Notes: generated by a model from the sequence alone, not told the origin. A stretch of 11,497 nucleotides of DNA from an uncultured Phenylobacterium sp. (GCA_945952355.1 CAMFIW010000039.1:1-11497); one strand, 5' to 3'; positions 1 through 6,437 are shown, numbered from the stretch's first letter. Program-made: numbers and translations.

Positions 1-585
1 GGGCGGCTGGTCGACGATCGCCGAGGCCGGGTCGAGGCCCTGGGCCGGGGCCTCGCCCGCGTGCCCGACCTCGTCGAACTCGCCGAGCAGAGGTTCAACC
101 ATGCCAAGAGCCGCCTGGGCGCAGCGCTGGAACGCAACGTCGCCGCCCATCGCACCGAACTGGTCCGTGTCGCCGCCCGCCTGACGCCGGCGCTGTTGCA
201 GCGGCCCCAGGCCGTGCAGGCCGAGCGCCTCGAACGTCTCGCGGTTAGGCTTGCCCCGGCGATGGGGCGAACGCTGGAGCGCACGGAGGAGAGGCTCGCC
301 AGCCTCGCCAAGCTCTACGCCTCGGTCGATCCCAGCGCGCCCCTGAAGCGCGGCTTCGCCCGTGTGCACCGGGCGGACGGCCATCTCGTGCGCGAGGGCA
401 TGAGCCTGACGTCCGGCGAGGCGGTGCGCCTGGTCTTCGCCGACACCACCCGCGAGGCGGTGATCGACGGTCAGAGCGGCGGGCCAGACGCCCCCATGCC
501 CGCGGAGCCGCCAAGAACGCCTCTCATGCCCCGGGCGCGCCGCGCGGCCCCGCCGCGACCTTCCGAGCAGGGCGATTTGTTCTAG
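1..585 (+). CDS. xseA: Exodeoxyribonuclease VII large subunit, C-terminal part (5' truncated by window edge)
   Basis: The frame is open from base 1, so the gene starts upstream; about 194 C-terminal residues are visible. XseA with several XseB subunits forms cytoplasmic exonuclease VII, which degrades single-stranded DNA to short oligonucleotides during repair and recombination. What is visible is the Arg/Leu/Glu-rich helical stretch of the long coiled-coil C-terminal domain, then the conserved turn with LKRGFARV and a following G near the end of the fold. A Pro/Arg-rich low-complexity linker comes next, and the protein ends in GDLF, an ending I associate with alphaproteobacterial XseA. The nuclease core and OB fold are outside the window. 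The DUF2093 gene follows 27 bp downstream on the same strand, a familiar alphaproteobacterial pairing, which supports the call. The GTG at 61 is an internal codon, not the start. Confidence 0.9.
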   Translation, partial: GRLVDDRRGRVEALGRGLARVPDLVELAEQRFNHAKSRLGAALERNVAAHRTELVRVAARLTPALLQRPQAVQAERLERLAVRLAPAMGRTLERTEERLASLAKLYASVDPSAPLKRGFARVHRADGHLVREGMSLTSGEAVRLVFADTTREAVIDGQSGGPDAPMPAEPPRTPLMPRARRAAPPRPSEQGDLF

Positions 586-612
586 AGCCGCCGGCTGCGC
601 TAAGATGAACAG

Positions 613-837
613 ATGAACGCCCACGATCGCGACTTCGCCAACGCCGCTTCCGACCTGGCCTCCGTCCACTATGGGGACGGCGAGTTCGTCGTGCTCAAGC
701 CCGGCCGCTTCGTGATCTGCGCGGTCTCTGGCGTGAAGATTCCCCTGGAAGCCTTGCGCTACTGGAGCGCGCCTCTGCAAGAGGCCTATGCCGGCCCGGC
801 GGAGGCGTTGAAACGTTGGAAAGAGCTGAACCCCTAG
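613..837 (+). CDS. DUF2093 family small protein
   Basis: This is a 74-residue protein of unknown function. It shows the pattern I recognise as DUF2093: a short variable N-terminus, then YGDGEFVVLKPGRFVICAVSG, a V-x-IPLEALRYWS block, and an acidic/aromatic segment ending in EAY. This looks like a small beta-rich domain followed by a helix (residues about 56-72). There is no signal peptide, transmembrane segment or Cys cluster. The gene begins 27 bp after xseA and is probably cotranscribed with it; the function remains unknown even though family members commonly sit beside xseA. There is no clear Shine-Dalgarno upstream. A minimal three-codon frame (ATG at 605) ends in a TGA that overlaps the ATG at 613, which could couple translation but may be chance. 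Confidence 0.85.
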   Translation: MNAHDRDFANAASDLASVHYGDGEFVVLKPGRFVICAVSGVKIPLEALRYWSAPLQEAYAGPAEALKRWKELNP

Positions 838-853
838 GTCGTCCCCATCCAGC

Positions 854-881
854 GGATCCCCGCTATCGCGGTGACGAGCGG
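854..881. repeat. Possible degenerate intergenic palindromic repeat
   Basis: In the 66-bp gap between the convergent DUF2093 and acyltransferase genes, GGATCCCCGC is followed by TATC, then GCGG, TGACGAGCGG. It resembles a worn copy of the GGATCCCCGC...GCGGGGATGACG type palindrome common between alphaproteobacterial genes. Only 4 bp of the inner stem (860-863 with 868-871) still pair, and AGCGG/CCGCT (851-855 with 860-864) can pair alternatively. There is no T-tract, so it is not a good terminator. Identification as a repeat family is from memory and needs copies elsewhere in the genome. Confidence 0.3.
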
Positions 882-903
882 ATAGGTATTGGCCGGCGAC
901 CGA

Positions 904-1824
904 TCACGCCGCGCGCTTCTTCTTGTAGACCTCGTTCGGCCAACGCTTGTGCACCCAGAACCATTCGGTGGGCCGGGCGCGGACGCAGTCCTCGATGAAG
1001 GCGTTGACCTTGCGCACCCCCGCCTCCAGGTCGTGGTGGCGGTCGCCGGTGCTGGCCAGCCAGATCGGCTCGTGGACGATCACCTTGAAACGGGCCTTCT
1101 TCGTGCGCTGCACCGACATGGGTTGCAGCGGGATGCCGAATCTCAGCGCGAAGCTCGACGGCCCGGGCGCGGTGTAACAGGTGACTCCGAACAGTGGCGC
1201 GGCCACGCCGCCGTTGAACTTCTGGTCGTTCATCAGGGCCGCGGACTCGCCGCGGGCCAGGGCGCGGATCAGCTCGCGCGCGCTCTCGCCGCCCTTCGGC
1301 GCGAAGAGCCGCACGCCATACCGAAACCGGCTCCTACGGAAGGCCTCGTCCACATAGGGGTTGTTCATCGCCCGATAGGTGATCTGGCAGGTGATGCCCG
1401 CGCGGATGATCTCGGCGGGCATCACCTCCATCGACGAGAAGTGTCCGGAAATGAAGACCACGGACTCGTTGTTGCGTGCGATCTCGGCGAGGCGCTCACC
1501 ACCGACCACTTGGATCCGGCCGGGATCGTTAACGATCTTGTCGAGGATCGGGAATTCCAGGGCGACTCTGCCGGCCTCCTCCCAGCTCGCGACCTTCAGT
1601 CGGGCGATCTCCGCCTCGTCGGCCTGGGGAAAGGCGATCCGCAGATTGGTCTCGACGATGCGGTCCGTCGCCGTAAGCGGCCCCAGGCCTCTGAAAAGCC
1701 ACGCGCCGAAGTCTGAGACCACATCGATGGGGAACAGGCGCGCGAGCCCGGTGATCGCATTGTAGGCGAAGGCTTCCAGTCGCCAGAGGAGGTCCTGGCC
1801 CAGGGAAGGTCTCGCGTCCGTCAT
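904..1824 (-). CDS. lpxL: Lipid A biosynthesis acyltransferase (LpxL/HtrB family)
   Basis: This is a 306-residue inner-membrane-associated acyltransferase of the LpxL/LpxM (PF03279) family. These enzymes transfer an acyl chain from acyl-ACP to a Kdo2-lipid A precursor to make acyloxyacyl lipid A. The length is normal for the family. The catalytic HX4E motif is intact in GHFSSME (H128, E133). Other family signatures are NLRIAFP (60-66), the DQ pair in LMNDQKFNGG (200-201) and the C-terminal PTEWFWVHKRW block (285-295). A mildly hydrophobic N-terminal helix (about 17-47) could act as a membrane anchor. The ATG at 1822-1824 is preceded by AGGACAGG in good Shine-Dalgarno position. The gene runs divergently from the XRE regulator. 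Which chain and position it acylates cannot be told from the sequence, so LpxL rather than another late acyltransferase is an inference. Confidence 0.88.
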   Translation of the reverse strand: MTDARPSLGQDLLWRLEAFAYNAITGLARLFPIDVVSDFGAWLFRGLGPLTATDRIVETNLRIAFPQADEAEIARLKVASWEEAGRVALEFPILDKIVNDPGRIQVVGGERLAEIARNNESVVFISGHFSSMEVMPAEIIRAGITCQITYRAMNNPYVDEAFRRSRFRYGVRLFAPKGGESARELIRALARGESAALMNDQKFNGGVAAPLFGVTCYTAPGPSSFALRFGIPLQPMSVQRTKKARFKVIVHEPIWLASTGDRHHDLEAGVRKVNAFIEDCVRARPTEWFWVHKRWPNEVYKKKRAA

Positions 1825-1851
1825 ACGCCTGTCCTACCCGCCCGGCCTTAT

Positions 1852-1861
1852 GTTGCGCAAC
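1852..1861. promoter_or_regulatory. 10-bp perfect palindrome in divergent lpxL/XRE promoter region
   Basis: GTTGCGCAAC is self-complementary and lies in the 129-bp region between the divergent acyltransferase start (1824) and the XRE start (1954). It is a plausible operator, for example for autoregulation by the adjacent XRE protein. The half-site GTTGCG/CGCAAC recurs in the divergent region at 4878-4896. There is no direct evidence of binding, and a 10-bp palindrome can occur by chance in GC-rich DNA. Confidence 0.25.
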
Positions 1862-1953
1862 GCGAACGAGGCTCGCTTGGCGCGCGACTTGCCGAATTCC
1901 AGTCGACCCGTCCCGCAATGGGACGGTTGGCGGAAAACGACAGAGAGGCCGAC

Positions 1954-2346
1954 ATGGACTCGGTGGGTAACAAGATCGACATTCATCTGGGCAAGCGCCT
2001 TCGCCGGCGCCGCCGTCTTCTGGGCCTGACCCAGCAGCAACTGGCCGGCGCCTGCGGCGTGCGGTTCCAGCAGATCCAGAAGTACGAGTGCGGCGCGAAC
2101 CGCATCTCGGCCGCCCGCCTTTGGCAGCTCTCCGAAGCCCTGGAAGTGCCGGTCGGCTACTTCTACGACGGCCTGTCCGAAGTTGCGCCTCAAGAACCGG
2201 CCAGCGAGACCGAGGGCAGTGGCGAGATGTTCGCCCGCAAGGAAACGCTGGATCTGATCCGCGCCTACTACCAGCTCGGTGAGCGTCCGCGCCGCCGCCT
2301 GCTGGACCTCGCCAAGTCGCTGAACGGCGAACACGAGGCCCTCTGA
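1954..2346 (+). CDS. XRE-family helix-turn-helix transcriptional regulator
   Basis: A 130-residue cytoplasmic DNA-binding protein of the Cro/C1 (XRE) type. After a short lead (DSVGNKIDIHLGKRLRRRRR), the HTH spans about residues 12-68. LTQQQLAGACG (25-35) is helix 2, and VRFQQIQKYECGANRIS (36-52) is the recognition helix and turn. A YFYDGL motif (69-74) follows, then an acidic linker and a C-terminal helix with a basic RPRRRLLDLAKSL segment (111-123), perhaps for dimerisation. This compact layout is typical of an alphaproteobacterial chromosomal regulator and does not look like a toxin-antitoxin or phage repressor. I chose ATG 1954 over the in-frame ATG 1918 because GAGAGG sits just upstream and homologues I know start with MD-x-VGNKID. 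The targets are unknown. A hairpin terminator follows at 2359-2382. Confidence 0.88.
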   Translation: MDSVGNKIDIHLGKRLRRRRRLLGLTQQQLAGACGVRFQQIQKYECGANRISAARLWQLSEALEVPVGYFYDGLSEVAPQEPASETEGSGEMFARKETLDLIRAYYQLGERPRRRLLDLAKSLNGEHEAL

Positions 2347-2358
2347 TCGTCCATGCGG

Positions 2359-2382
2359 TCCCCCGCCTCCCGCGGGGGATTT
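2359..2382 (+). terminator. Probable intrinsic terminator after XRE gene
   Basis: The stem TCCCCCGC (2359-2366) pairs with GCGGGGGA (2372-2379) around a 5-nt loop and is followed by only TTT (2380-2382). It lies between the XRE stop (2346) and the hisN-like start (2415). The hairpin is strong but the U-tract is short, so termination may be partial and readthrough into hisN is possible. Confidence 0.5.
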
Positions 2383-2414
2383 CAAGGGCGGGCAGGTAGG
2401 GGTAAAGCGGGCGC

Positions 2415-3224
2415 ATGCTCGCTCCCGACCGCCTCGCCGCCCTGGACGATTTCCTCGTCGAGCTGAACCATGCCTCCGCCGCCGCGATCGCGCCCCTCTT
2501 CCGGGCCGATCACGGCCTGGAGGACAAGGGTCGGCCCGGTTGGTTCGATCCGGTCACCGCCGCCGACAGGGGCGCGGAGGCCGCGATCCGCGAGCTGATC
2601 GCCGAACGCTTCCCGGAGCACGGCGTGATCGGCGAGGAGTATGGCGAGGATCGCCCGGACGCCGAGTTCGTCTGGGTGCTCGATCCGGTCGATGGCACCC
2701 GCGCCTTTATCGCGGGCTTGCCGCTGTGGACCACGCTCATAGGCCTGCGCCATGACGGCCGCCCGGTCCTCGGCTCGATCGGCCAGCCGTTCCTCGGCGA
2801 GCTGTTCATCGGCCATGGCGGGGGCTCGCGGCTGATCTCCCGCGACGGGAGCCGGCCACTCAAGGTGCGGCCCTGCCCGCGCCTGACCGACGCCATCATC
2901 GCGACCACCGATCCCGAAGGCTGTTTCGACGGCGCCGAGATGGGCGCATGGACACAGGTCCGCGCCGCCGCGCGCCTGGCCCGCCTGGGCTGCGACGCCT
3001 ATGCCTACGCCATGGTCGCCGCGGGCACGATGGACATGGTCATCGAAGCCGGCCTCAAGTCCTGGGACATCGAAAGCGCCATCCCGCTGCTCGAAGGCGC
3101 GGGCGGCGTCGTCACCAACTGGCGCGGCGACCCCGTGGGCCAGCACGGCGGGCAGGTCGCCATCGCCGGCGACCGCGCCTGTCTCGACGAGGCCCTGGTC
3201 GCCCTGCGACGTTCCGCGAAATAG
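2415..3224 (+). CDS. hisN: Inositol monophosphatase-family phosphatase, probably histidinol-phosphatase
   Basis: A 269-residue soluble Mg-dependent phosphatase of the IMPase/FIG superfamily. The metal-site motifs are complete: GEEYG (E74, E75), DPVDGTRAF (D90, D93, T95) and the C-terminal WDIESAIPLLEGAGG (D218 binds metal). The substrate-side DPVTAADRGAE block (45-55) is also present. Members with this pattern in alphaproteobacteria are usually HisN, which dephosphorylates L-histidinol phosphate to L-histidinol in histidine synthesis. Inositol-1-phosphatase or CysQ activity cannot be excluded by motif alone. No other his gene is visible here, which neither supports nor contradicts HisN, since these genes are often scattered. 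The start is ATG 2415 with an AGGTAGGGG purine tract about 11 nt upstream. The gene ends only 9 bp from the convergent hydrolase. Confidence 0.78.
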   Translation: MLAPDRLAALDDFLVELNHASAAAIAPLFRADHGLEDKGRPGWFDPVTAADRGAEAAIRELIAERFPEHGVIGEEYGEDRPDAEFVWVLDPVDGTRAFIAGLPLWTTLIGLRHDGRPVLGSIGQPFLGELFIGHGGGSRLISRDGSRPLKVRPCPRLTDAIIATTDPEGCFDGAEMGAWTQVRAAARLARLGCDAYAYAMVAAGTMDMVIEAGLKSWDIESAIPLLEGAGGVVTNWRGDPVGQHGGQVAIAGDRACLDEALVALRRSAK

Positions 3225-3233
3225 CTCGCGAGG

Positions 3234-4472
3234 TCAGGCCTTCTTCGGCGCGGGCTTCTTCGCTGGCGCTGACGCCGCCTTCGGCTTCGTCGCCGCCTTG
3301 GCGGGGGCCGCCTTAGCAGCCGCGGGCTTAACGGCCGAAGCCTTCTTGGCCGGCGCGGCCTTCGGTTCGGCGGGCGCCTTCGCCGGCGTCGCGAGCTTGG
3401 CCGAGGCTGGCTTCGCGGCGGACTTGGCCTTCTGGGCCGGAGCGGCCGCCGTCTTCGGCGCAGGGGCCTTCGGCTTCGGCGCGGCCTTGGGCTTAGCTGC
3501 CACCGTCGGCGCGGTAGCGGGCGCCGGCGCGGGCCGGGGCGCGACGCGGTCGGCCAGGGCGTCGAACTCGGCCCAGAAGACCGCGCGCTTGTCGTCGGTC
3601 TCCATCAGGATCTCGTGCTCGGCGCCGGGCACATTGACGAACTTGCCGTCGGGCAGGTTCGCGGCGGCCGCGCGCTGGGCGTCGGCGCGGACGAGCTGGT
3701 CCTTCTCGGCCGAGGCGATCACCACCGGAATCGTGACGCCACGCAGGTTTTCCGCCTTGGCCAGGTAGGCGGTCGACTTCAGGGCGAAGTCGAGCCAACC
3801 CCAGGTGGGGCCCCCGAGGGCCAGGTCGCGGTTGGCGTCGATCAGCGCCCGGCCGCGCGCGAAGCGCTGGGCGTCCTTGGTCAGGACATTGCCCTCGAAG
3901 GGCTCATGATAGGGATCGGCCGGGGGCCGTGCATAGCCGCCGGCCTTGCCCAGCAGCAGGTTGAAGCCCACCAGCAGCGAGGCCATCGGTGGGACGTTCA
4001 CCCCAAGCATCGGCGCGCACAGCATGGCGCCGGCGAAGCGCGCGGCCTCGCCCTTGGCCAGGGCCAGCAGGGTCAGGCAGCCGCCCATCGAATGGCCCAC
4101 CGCGATCCACGGTTTGGGCAGGCGGTCCTCGAAAGCGGCGAGCAAGGCGTGGTAGTCCTGAAGATAGGGCGCATTGCCGTTGGCATGGCCTTTCAACCGG
4201 TCGGGAAGGTCGCGATGCGAAAGGCCTTGGCCGCGCCATTCCTGGACCAGAACGGCGAAGCCGCGCTCCAGCAGTTCGCTCACCACCTCGAAATACTTCT
4301 CGATCGCCTCGGTCCGACCGGTGGACAGCACCACCGAGCCGCGGGCCCGGCCCGTGGGCGTGAACAGGGCCGCGCGGAGCATCGCCCCGCCGGCGCCCGC
4401 GAACCACTCCGCCCCGCCGCCCGGCGGGATCGGCAGTTCCGGGATCGAGGTGAGTGGCGCGGCCTCGGCCAT
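3234..4472 (-). CDS. Alpha/beta hydrolase (lysophospholipase/monoacylglycerol-lipase type) with histone H1-like C-terminal tail
   Basis: A 412-residue protein. Residues about 20-310 are an alpha/beta hydrolase of the serine aminopeptidase S33/PldB-like group. Nucleophile elbow GHSMGG (S128), acid in SAEKDQLV (D258) and GAEHEI (H286) form a complete triad; EWRGQGLS (78-85) is the usual strand-loop before it. The group hydrolyses lysophospholipids, monoglycerides or related esters; the exact substrate is not readable. Residues about 311-412 form a separate low-complexity tail of Ala, Lys and Pro in AKP/PKAAPAK-type repeats with almost no acidic residues, like histone H1 or the tails of PhaF-type granule proteins. 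There is no signal peptide, so it is probably cytoplasmic. It lies 12 bp downstream of the SCP2 gene, with AAGGA before its ATG, so the two form an operon. The tail is in frame to its stop; no frameshift is evident. Confidence 0.85.
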   Translation of the reverse strand: MAEAAPLTSIPELPIPPGGGAEWFAGAGGAMLRAALFTPTGRARGSVVLSTGRTEAIEKYFEVVSELLERGFAVLVQEWRGQGLSHRDLPDRLKGHANGNAPYLQDYHALLAAFEDRLPKPWIAVGHSMGGCLTLLALAKGEAARFAGAMLCAPMLGVNVPPMASLLVGFNLLLGKAGGYARPPADPYHEPFEGNVLTKDAQRFARGRALIDANRDLALGGPTWGWLDFALKSTAYLAKAENLRGVTIPVVIASAEKDQLVRADAQRAAAANLPDGKFVNVPGAEHEILMETDDKRAVFWAEFDALADRVAPRPAPAPATAPTVAAKPKAAPKPKAPAPKTAAAPAQKAKSAAKPASAKLATPAKAPAEPKAAPAKKASAVKPAAAKAAPAKAATKPKAASAPAKKPAPKKA

Positions 4473-4484
4473 TTGAGGGTCCTT

Positions 4485-4793
4485 CTAGGCGGCGATGCGG
4501 GCGAACAGAGCCTGCATCTGCGGCTGCAGCGAAAGGGCGAGGTTCATGTCCGACAGCTGCAGCCGGCCGCGGATCATCGCGGTCATCGGATTGAGCTGGC
4601 CCTTGCCGAGGGCTTCCAGATCGGTGCGACTGACGCGCACGGTCAAGTCGGCCGGCTTGTCGTCGTTCGACACCTCGCCGCCGTCGACATGGATGAAGCC
4701 CTCGCCCTTGAGGTCGAGCTTGAACGAGCGGCCGAGGCCGGAATCCGCCCCGACGCCTGCCCGCACCCGCTCCGTCAGCTCCTCGAGGGTCAT
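4485..4793 (-). CDS. SCP2 sterol-carrier domain protein
   Basis: A 102-residue stand-alone SCP2 domain, a small cytoplasmic fold with a hydrophobic tunnel that binds fatty acyl, sterol-like or other lipid ligands. Family marks are the beta strands FKLDLKGEGFIHVDG (24-38), ADLTVRVSRTDLEALGKGQLNPMTAMIRGRL (48-78) and the closing DMNLALSLQPQMQALF helix (82-97). KGQLNPMTA is the most characteristic piece; the usual GDM is SDM here. I start at the ATG at 4793 because GGAG lies 6 nt upstream and the fold begins directly with MTLEELTERV; the frame extends further upstream without family-like residues. The alpha/beta hydrolase follows after 12 bp, suggesting joint lipid handling. The actual ligand is unknown. 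Confidence 0.85.
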   Translation of the reverse strand: MTLEELTERVRAGVGADSGLGRSFKLDLKGEGFIHVDGGEVSNDDKPADLTVRVSRTDLEALGKGQLNPMTAMIRGRLQLSDMNLALSLQPQMQALFARIAA

Positions 4794-4864
4794 GTCGTCT
4801 CCATCCGATCGGGACAGTGACTGTAAACGGCGCCGCTCGACGGCGCCAGCTTGCGCGGCGGGGC

Positions 4865-4896
4865 GTTCGCGCGCATTGTTGCGAACAACTCGCAAC
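4865..4896. promoter_or_regulatory. Nested inverted repeats in divergent SCP2/PNPOx promoter region
   Basis: The 116-bp region between the divergent starts (4793 and 4910) holds GTTGCGA (4878-4884), 5 nt, then TCGCAAC (4890-4896), a perfect 7-bp inverted repeat ending 13 nt before the PNPOx-like start. It overlaps a second repeat, GTTCGC (4865-4870) with GCGAAC (4881-4886). Its position suggests an operator or a 5'-leader hairpin for the + strand gene. No cognate regulator is identifiable. Confidence 0.35.
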
Positions 4897-4909
4897 TGGA
4901 TGGTCCGCC

Positions 4910-5515
4910 ATGCTCGCCCTGACCGATCTCGACCAGCTCTACAAGCCGGCCCATCCGCTGGTGAAGGACAAGTCGCTGCCGCGGATCGACAAGCATGGCG
5001 CGGCCTTCATCGCGCTGTCGCCGTTCTGCATGATCGCCTCGGCGGGGCCGGACGGGTCGATCGACGTCTCGCCGCGCGGCGGAGAGGCGGGGTTCGCGCA
5101 CATCGCCGAGGAGGGCGCGGCGCTGCTGCTGCCGGACCGGCCGGGCAACAACCGGCTGGACACCCTGCGCAACCTGTTGGGCGGATCCGGCCAGGCCGGG
5201 CTGATGTTCATGATCCCCGGCTTCGACGACGTCTACCGGGTGAACGGCAAGGCCAGCGCCAGCGCCGAGCCGGAGCTGCTGGAAAGGTTCGTCGAGTTCG
5301 GCAAGACGCCGCGCCTGGTCCTGCGGATCGACGTGCAGGAGGCGTTCTTCCATTGCCCGAAAGCGATCATGCGCGCCCGGCTCTGGGAGGCCGACGCCCA
5401 GGTCGACCGGTCGCTGCTGCCCAGCGGCGCCGAGATGGTCATGGACCAGCTCAACCTGGGCAAGCCGCAGGTCAGCAACGAGCAGATCATCGAGGGCTAT
5501 AAGACCCAGCTCTAG
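4910..5515 (+). CDS. PNPOx-fold FMN-binding protein (MSMEG_1061-like family)
   Basis: A 201-residue protein of the pyridoxamine 5'-phosphate oxidase-like split-barrel fold. Visible family features are PFCMIASAGPDGSIDVSPRGG (38-58), the flavin-site-like LLPDRPGNNRLDTLRNLL (73-90), a GLMFMIPG strand (97-104) and HCPKAIMRARLWE (148-160). These match the MSMEG_1061-type PPOX proteins rather than true PdxH, so oxidation of pyridoxamine phosphate should not be assumed; an FMN- or F420-dependent reductase role is possible. No signal peptide or membrane segment is seen. ATG 4910 is preferred because family homology begins there; the frame is open further upstream but codes Arg-rich sequence crossing the promoter region. 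Its TAG overlaps the stop of the convergent methyltransferase within a CTAG (5512-5515). Confidence 0.8.
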   Translation: MLALTDLDQLYKPAHPLVKDKSLPRIDKHGAAFIALSPFCMIASAGPDGSIDVSPRGGEAGFAHIAEEGAALLLPDRPGNNRLDTLRNLLGGSGQAGLMFMIPGFDDVYRVNGKASASAEPELLERFVEFGKTPRLVLRIDVQEAFFHCPKAIMRARLWEADAQVDRSLLPSGAEMVMDQLNLGKPQVSNEQIIEGYKTQL

Positions 5516-6402
5516 CCGGGCTTCACGAACCTCAGGGTCATCCGGTCGCTCTCGCCGATGGCGTCGTACTTGGCGTGGTCGAAGTTGGGATCGTCCGCCT
5601 CGCCGCGGGCCGAGGAGCGGCGCACCGGCGGCAGGGTCCAGACCCCGAACGGATGGTCCTTGGTGTCCTTCGGATTGGCGTTGACCTCGCTGGCCTTGTC
5701 GAAGACGAAGCCGGCCTCCTTGGCCATGGCGATCACATAGGCCTGCTGGACATAGCCGCTGGCCGCCAGCACGTCCTGCACCCCGCCGGCGTCGGCGCGG
5801 TGTTCCTCGATCCCCAGGGCGCCGCCGGGCTTCAGCGCCGCGAAGGCGTCGTGGAACGCCTTCTCCGCCAGGCCCGCCGCCATCCAGTTGTGGAGGTTGC
5901 GCAGGAACAGGACGAGGTCCGCCGAGCCGGCCGGCGCCACCGGCCCGGAGGTCGGTCCGAAGGCGGTGATCTCGACGTCGCCATAGAGCCGGGGCTTGGC
6001 GCGCAGCTTCTTGCGGAAGGCCTCGACGATGGCGCCGCTGGCCGGATCGGCCGGGTCCGGCTGCAGGTCGGCGGCGTAGAGCTTGCCGCCCGTCGCGGCG
6101 AGATAGGGGGCAATGATGTCGGTGTACCAGCCGGCCCCCGGCCAGAACTCGACCACCGTCTGGCCCGGCGCCAGCCCCCAGAACTCCAGGCTCTCGGCGG
6201 GATGGCGCCAGGGGTCGCGGGCCCTGTCGGAGGCCGCCCGCCACTCGCCCGCCACCGCCTGGGCGATGGTCAGGTTCGCCCCACCCGAAGGCGCCTTGTC
6301 TCCGGCCTTGCCGCAGGCCGCCAGGGCGCCGCAGCCCAGCAGCACGCCGCGCCGGGACCAGCCGATATTGTAGGCGATCAGGGGGGTTTTCGCCGCCATC
6401 AT
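5512..6402 (-). CDS. COG4798-type SAM-dependent methyltransferase homologue, Tat-like lipoprotein
   Basis: A 296-residue protein with an export signal joined to a class I methyltransferase fold. The N-terminus has twin arginines in WSRRGVLLG (R17, R18), a hydrophobic stretch and a lipobox LAAC (C30), so it is predicted to be a Tat-exported lipoprotein. The body starts near 50. VVEFWPGAGWYTDI (83-96) is the AdoMet-binding motif I, LVLFLRNLHNW (163-173) and LGIEEHRAD (196-204) are conserved in this family, and SEVNANPKDTKD (238-249) with VWTLPP and the C-terminal GESDRMTLRFVKPG complete it. It is a clear paralogue of the gene just upstream (35 bp apart, same strand), so the pair is probably one operon. 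The substrate is unknown, and AdoMet supply outside the cytoplasm is unexplained. ATG codons at 6402 and 6399 are both possible starts. Confidence 0.8.
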   Translation of the reverse strand: MMAAKTPLIAYNIGWSRRGVLLGCGALAACGKAGDKAPSGGANLTIAQAVAGEWRAASDRARDPWRHPAESLEFWGLAPGQTVVEFWPGAGWYTDIIAPYLAATGGKLYAADLQPDPADPASGAIVEAFRKKLRAKPRLYGDVEITAFGPTSGPVAPAGSADLVLFLRNLHNWMAAGLAEKAFHDAFAALKPGGALGIEEHRADAGGVQDVLAASGYVQQAYVIAMAKEAGFVFDKASEVNANPKDTKDHPFGVWTLPPVRRSSARGEADDPNFDHAKYDAIGESDRMTLRFVKPG

Positions 6403-6404
6403 AC

Positions 6405-6418
6405 GGTATCCAGATACC
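6405..6418. repeat. 14-bp palindrome at the ribosome-binding region of the downstream methyltransferase
   Basis: GGTATC-CA-GATACC lies in the 35-bp gap between the two methyltransferase genes, 2 nt upstream of the ATG at 6402 on the - strand. The only candidate ribosome-binding purines overlap it. It could be an operator or could occlude initiation; the 2-nt centre makes a stable hairpin unlikely. No better Shine-Dalgarno is visible for this gene. Confidence 0.3.
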
Positions 6419-6437
6419 CCATCGCCCGCAGCCTCTC

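Noticed and set aside
889..1716. Long + strand open frame (275 codons) opposite the lipid A acyltransferase
   Set aside because: It is the antisense shadow of a high-GC gene; it has Arg/Gly/His-rich composition, no recognisable domain and no Shine-Dalgarno, while the - strand frame has an intact HX4E enzyme.
3234..3543. Hydrolase tail as the product of a frameshift
   Set aside because: The tail is continuous in the same frame, biased in amino acids rather than random, and ends at a normal stop 9 bp from the convergent gene; a frameshifted GC-rich frame would be Arg-rich, not Lys-rich.
3001..3768. + strand frame rich in AGAAFGA-type repeats, superficially like a membrane or glycine-rich protein
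   Set aside because: It is the complement of the Lys/Ala/Pro tail codons of the hydrolase, which explains the Ala/Gly/Phe periodicity.
3615..4820. 401-codon + strand frame opposite the hydrolase and SCP2 genes
   Set aside because: It is a shadow crossing two well-supported - strand genes and the gap between them; composition is low-complexity Gly/Gln/His/Arg with no motif.
4790..6244. 484-codon - strand frame covering the PNPOx-like gene and part of a methyltransferase
   Set aside because: It spans genes on both strands in the wrong frame, and its residues are Arg/Gly/Ala/Pro-rich with no fold signature; typical GC-driven open frame.
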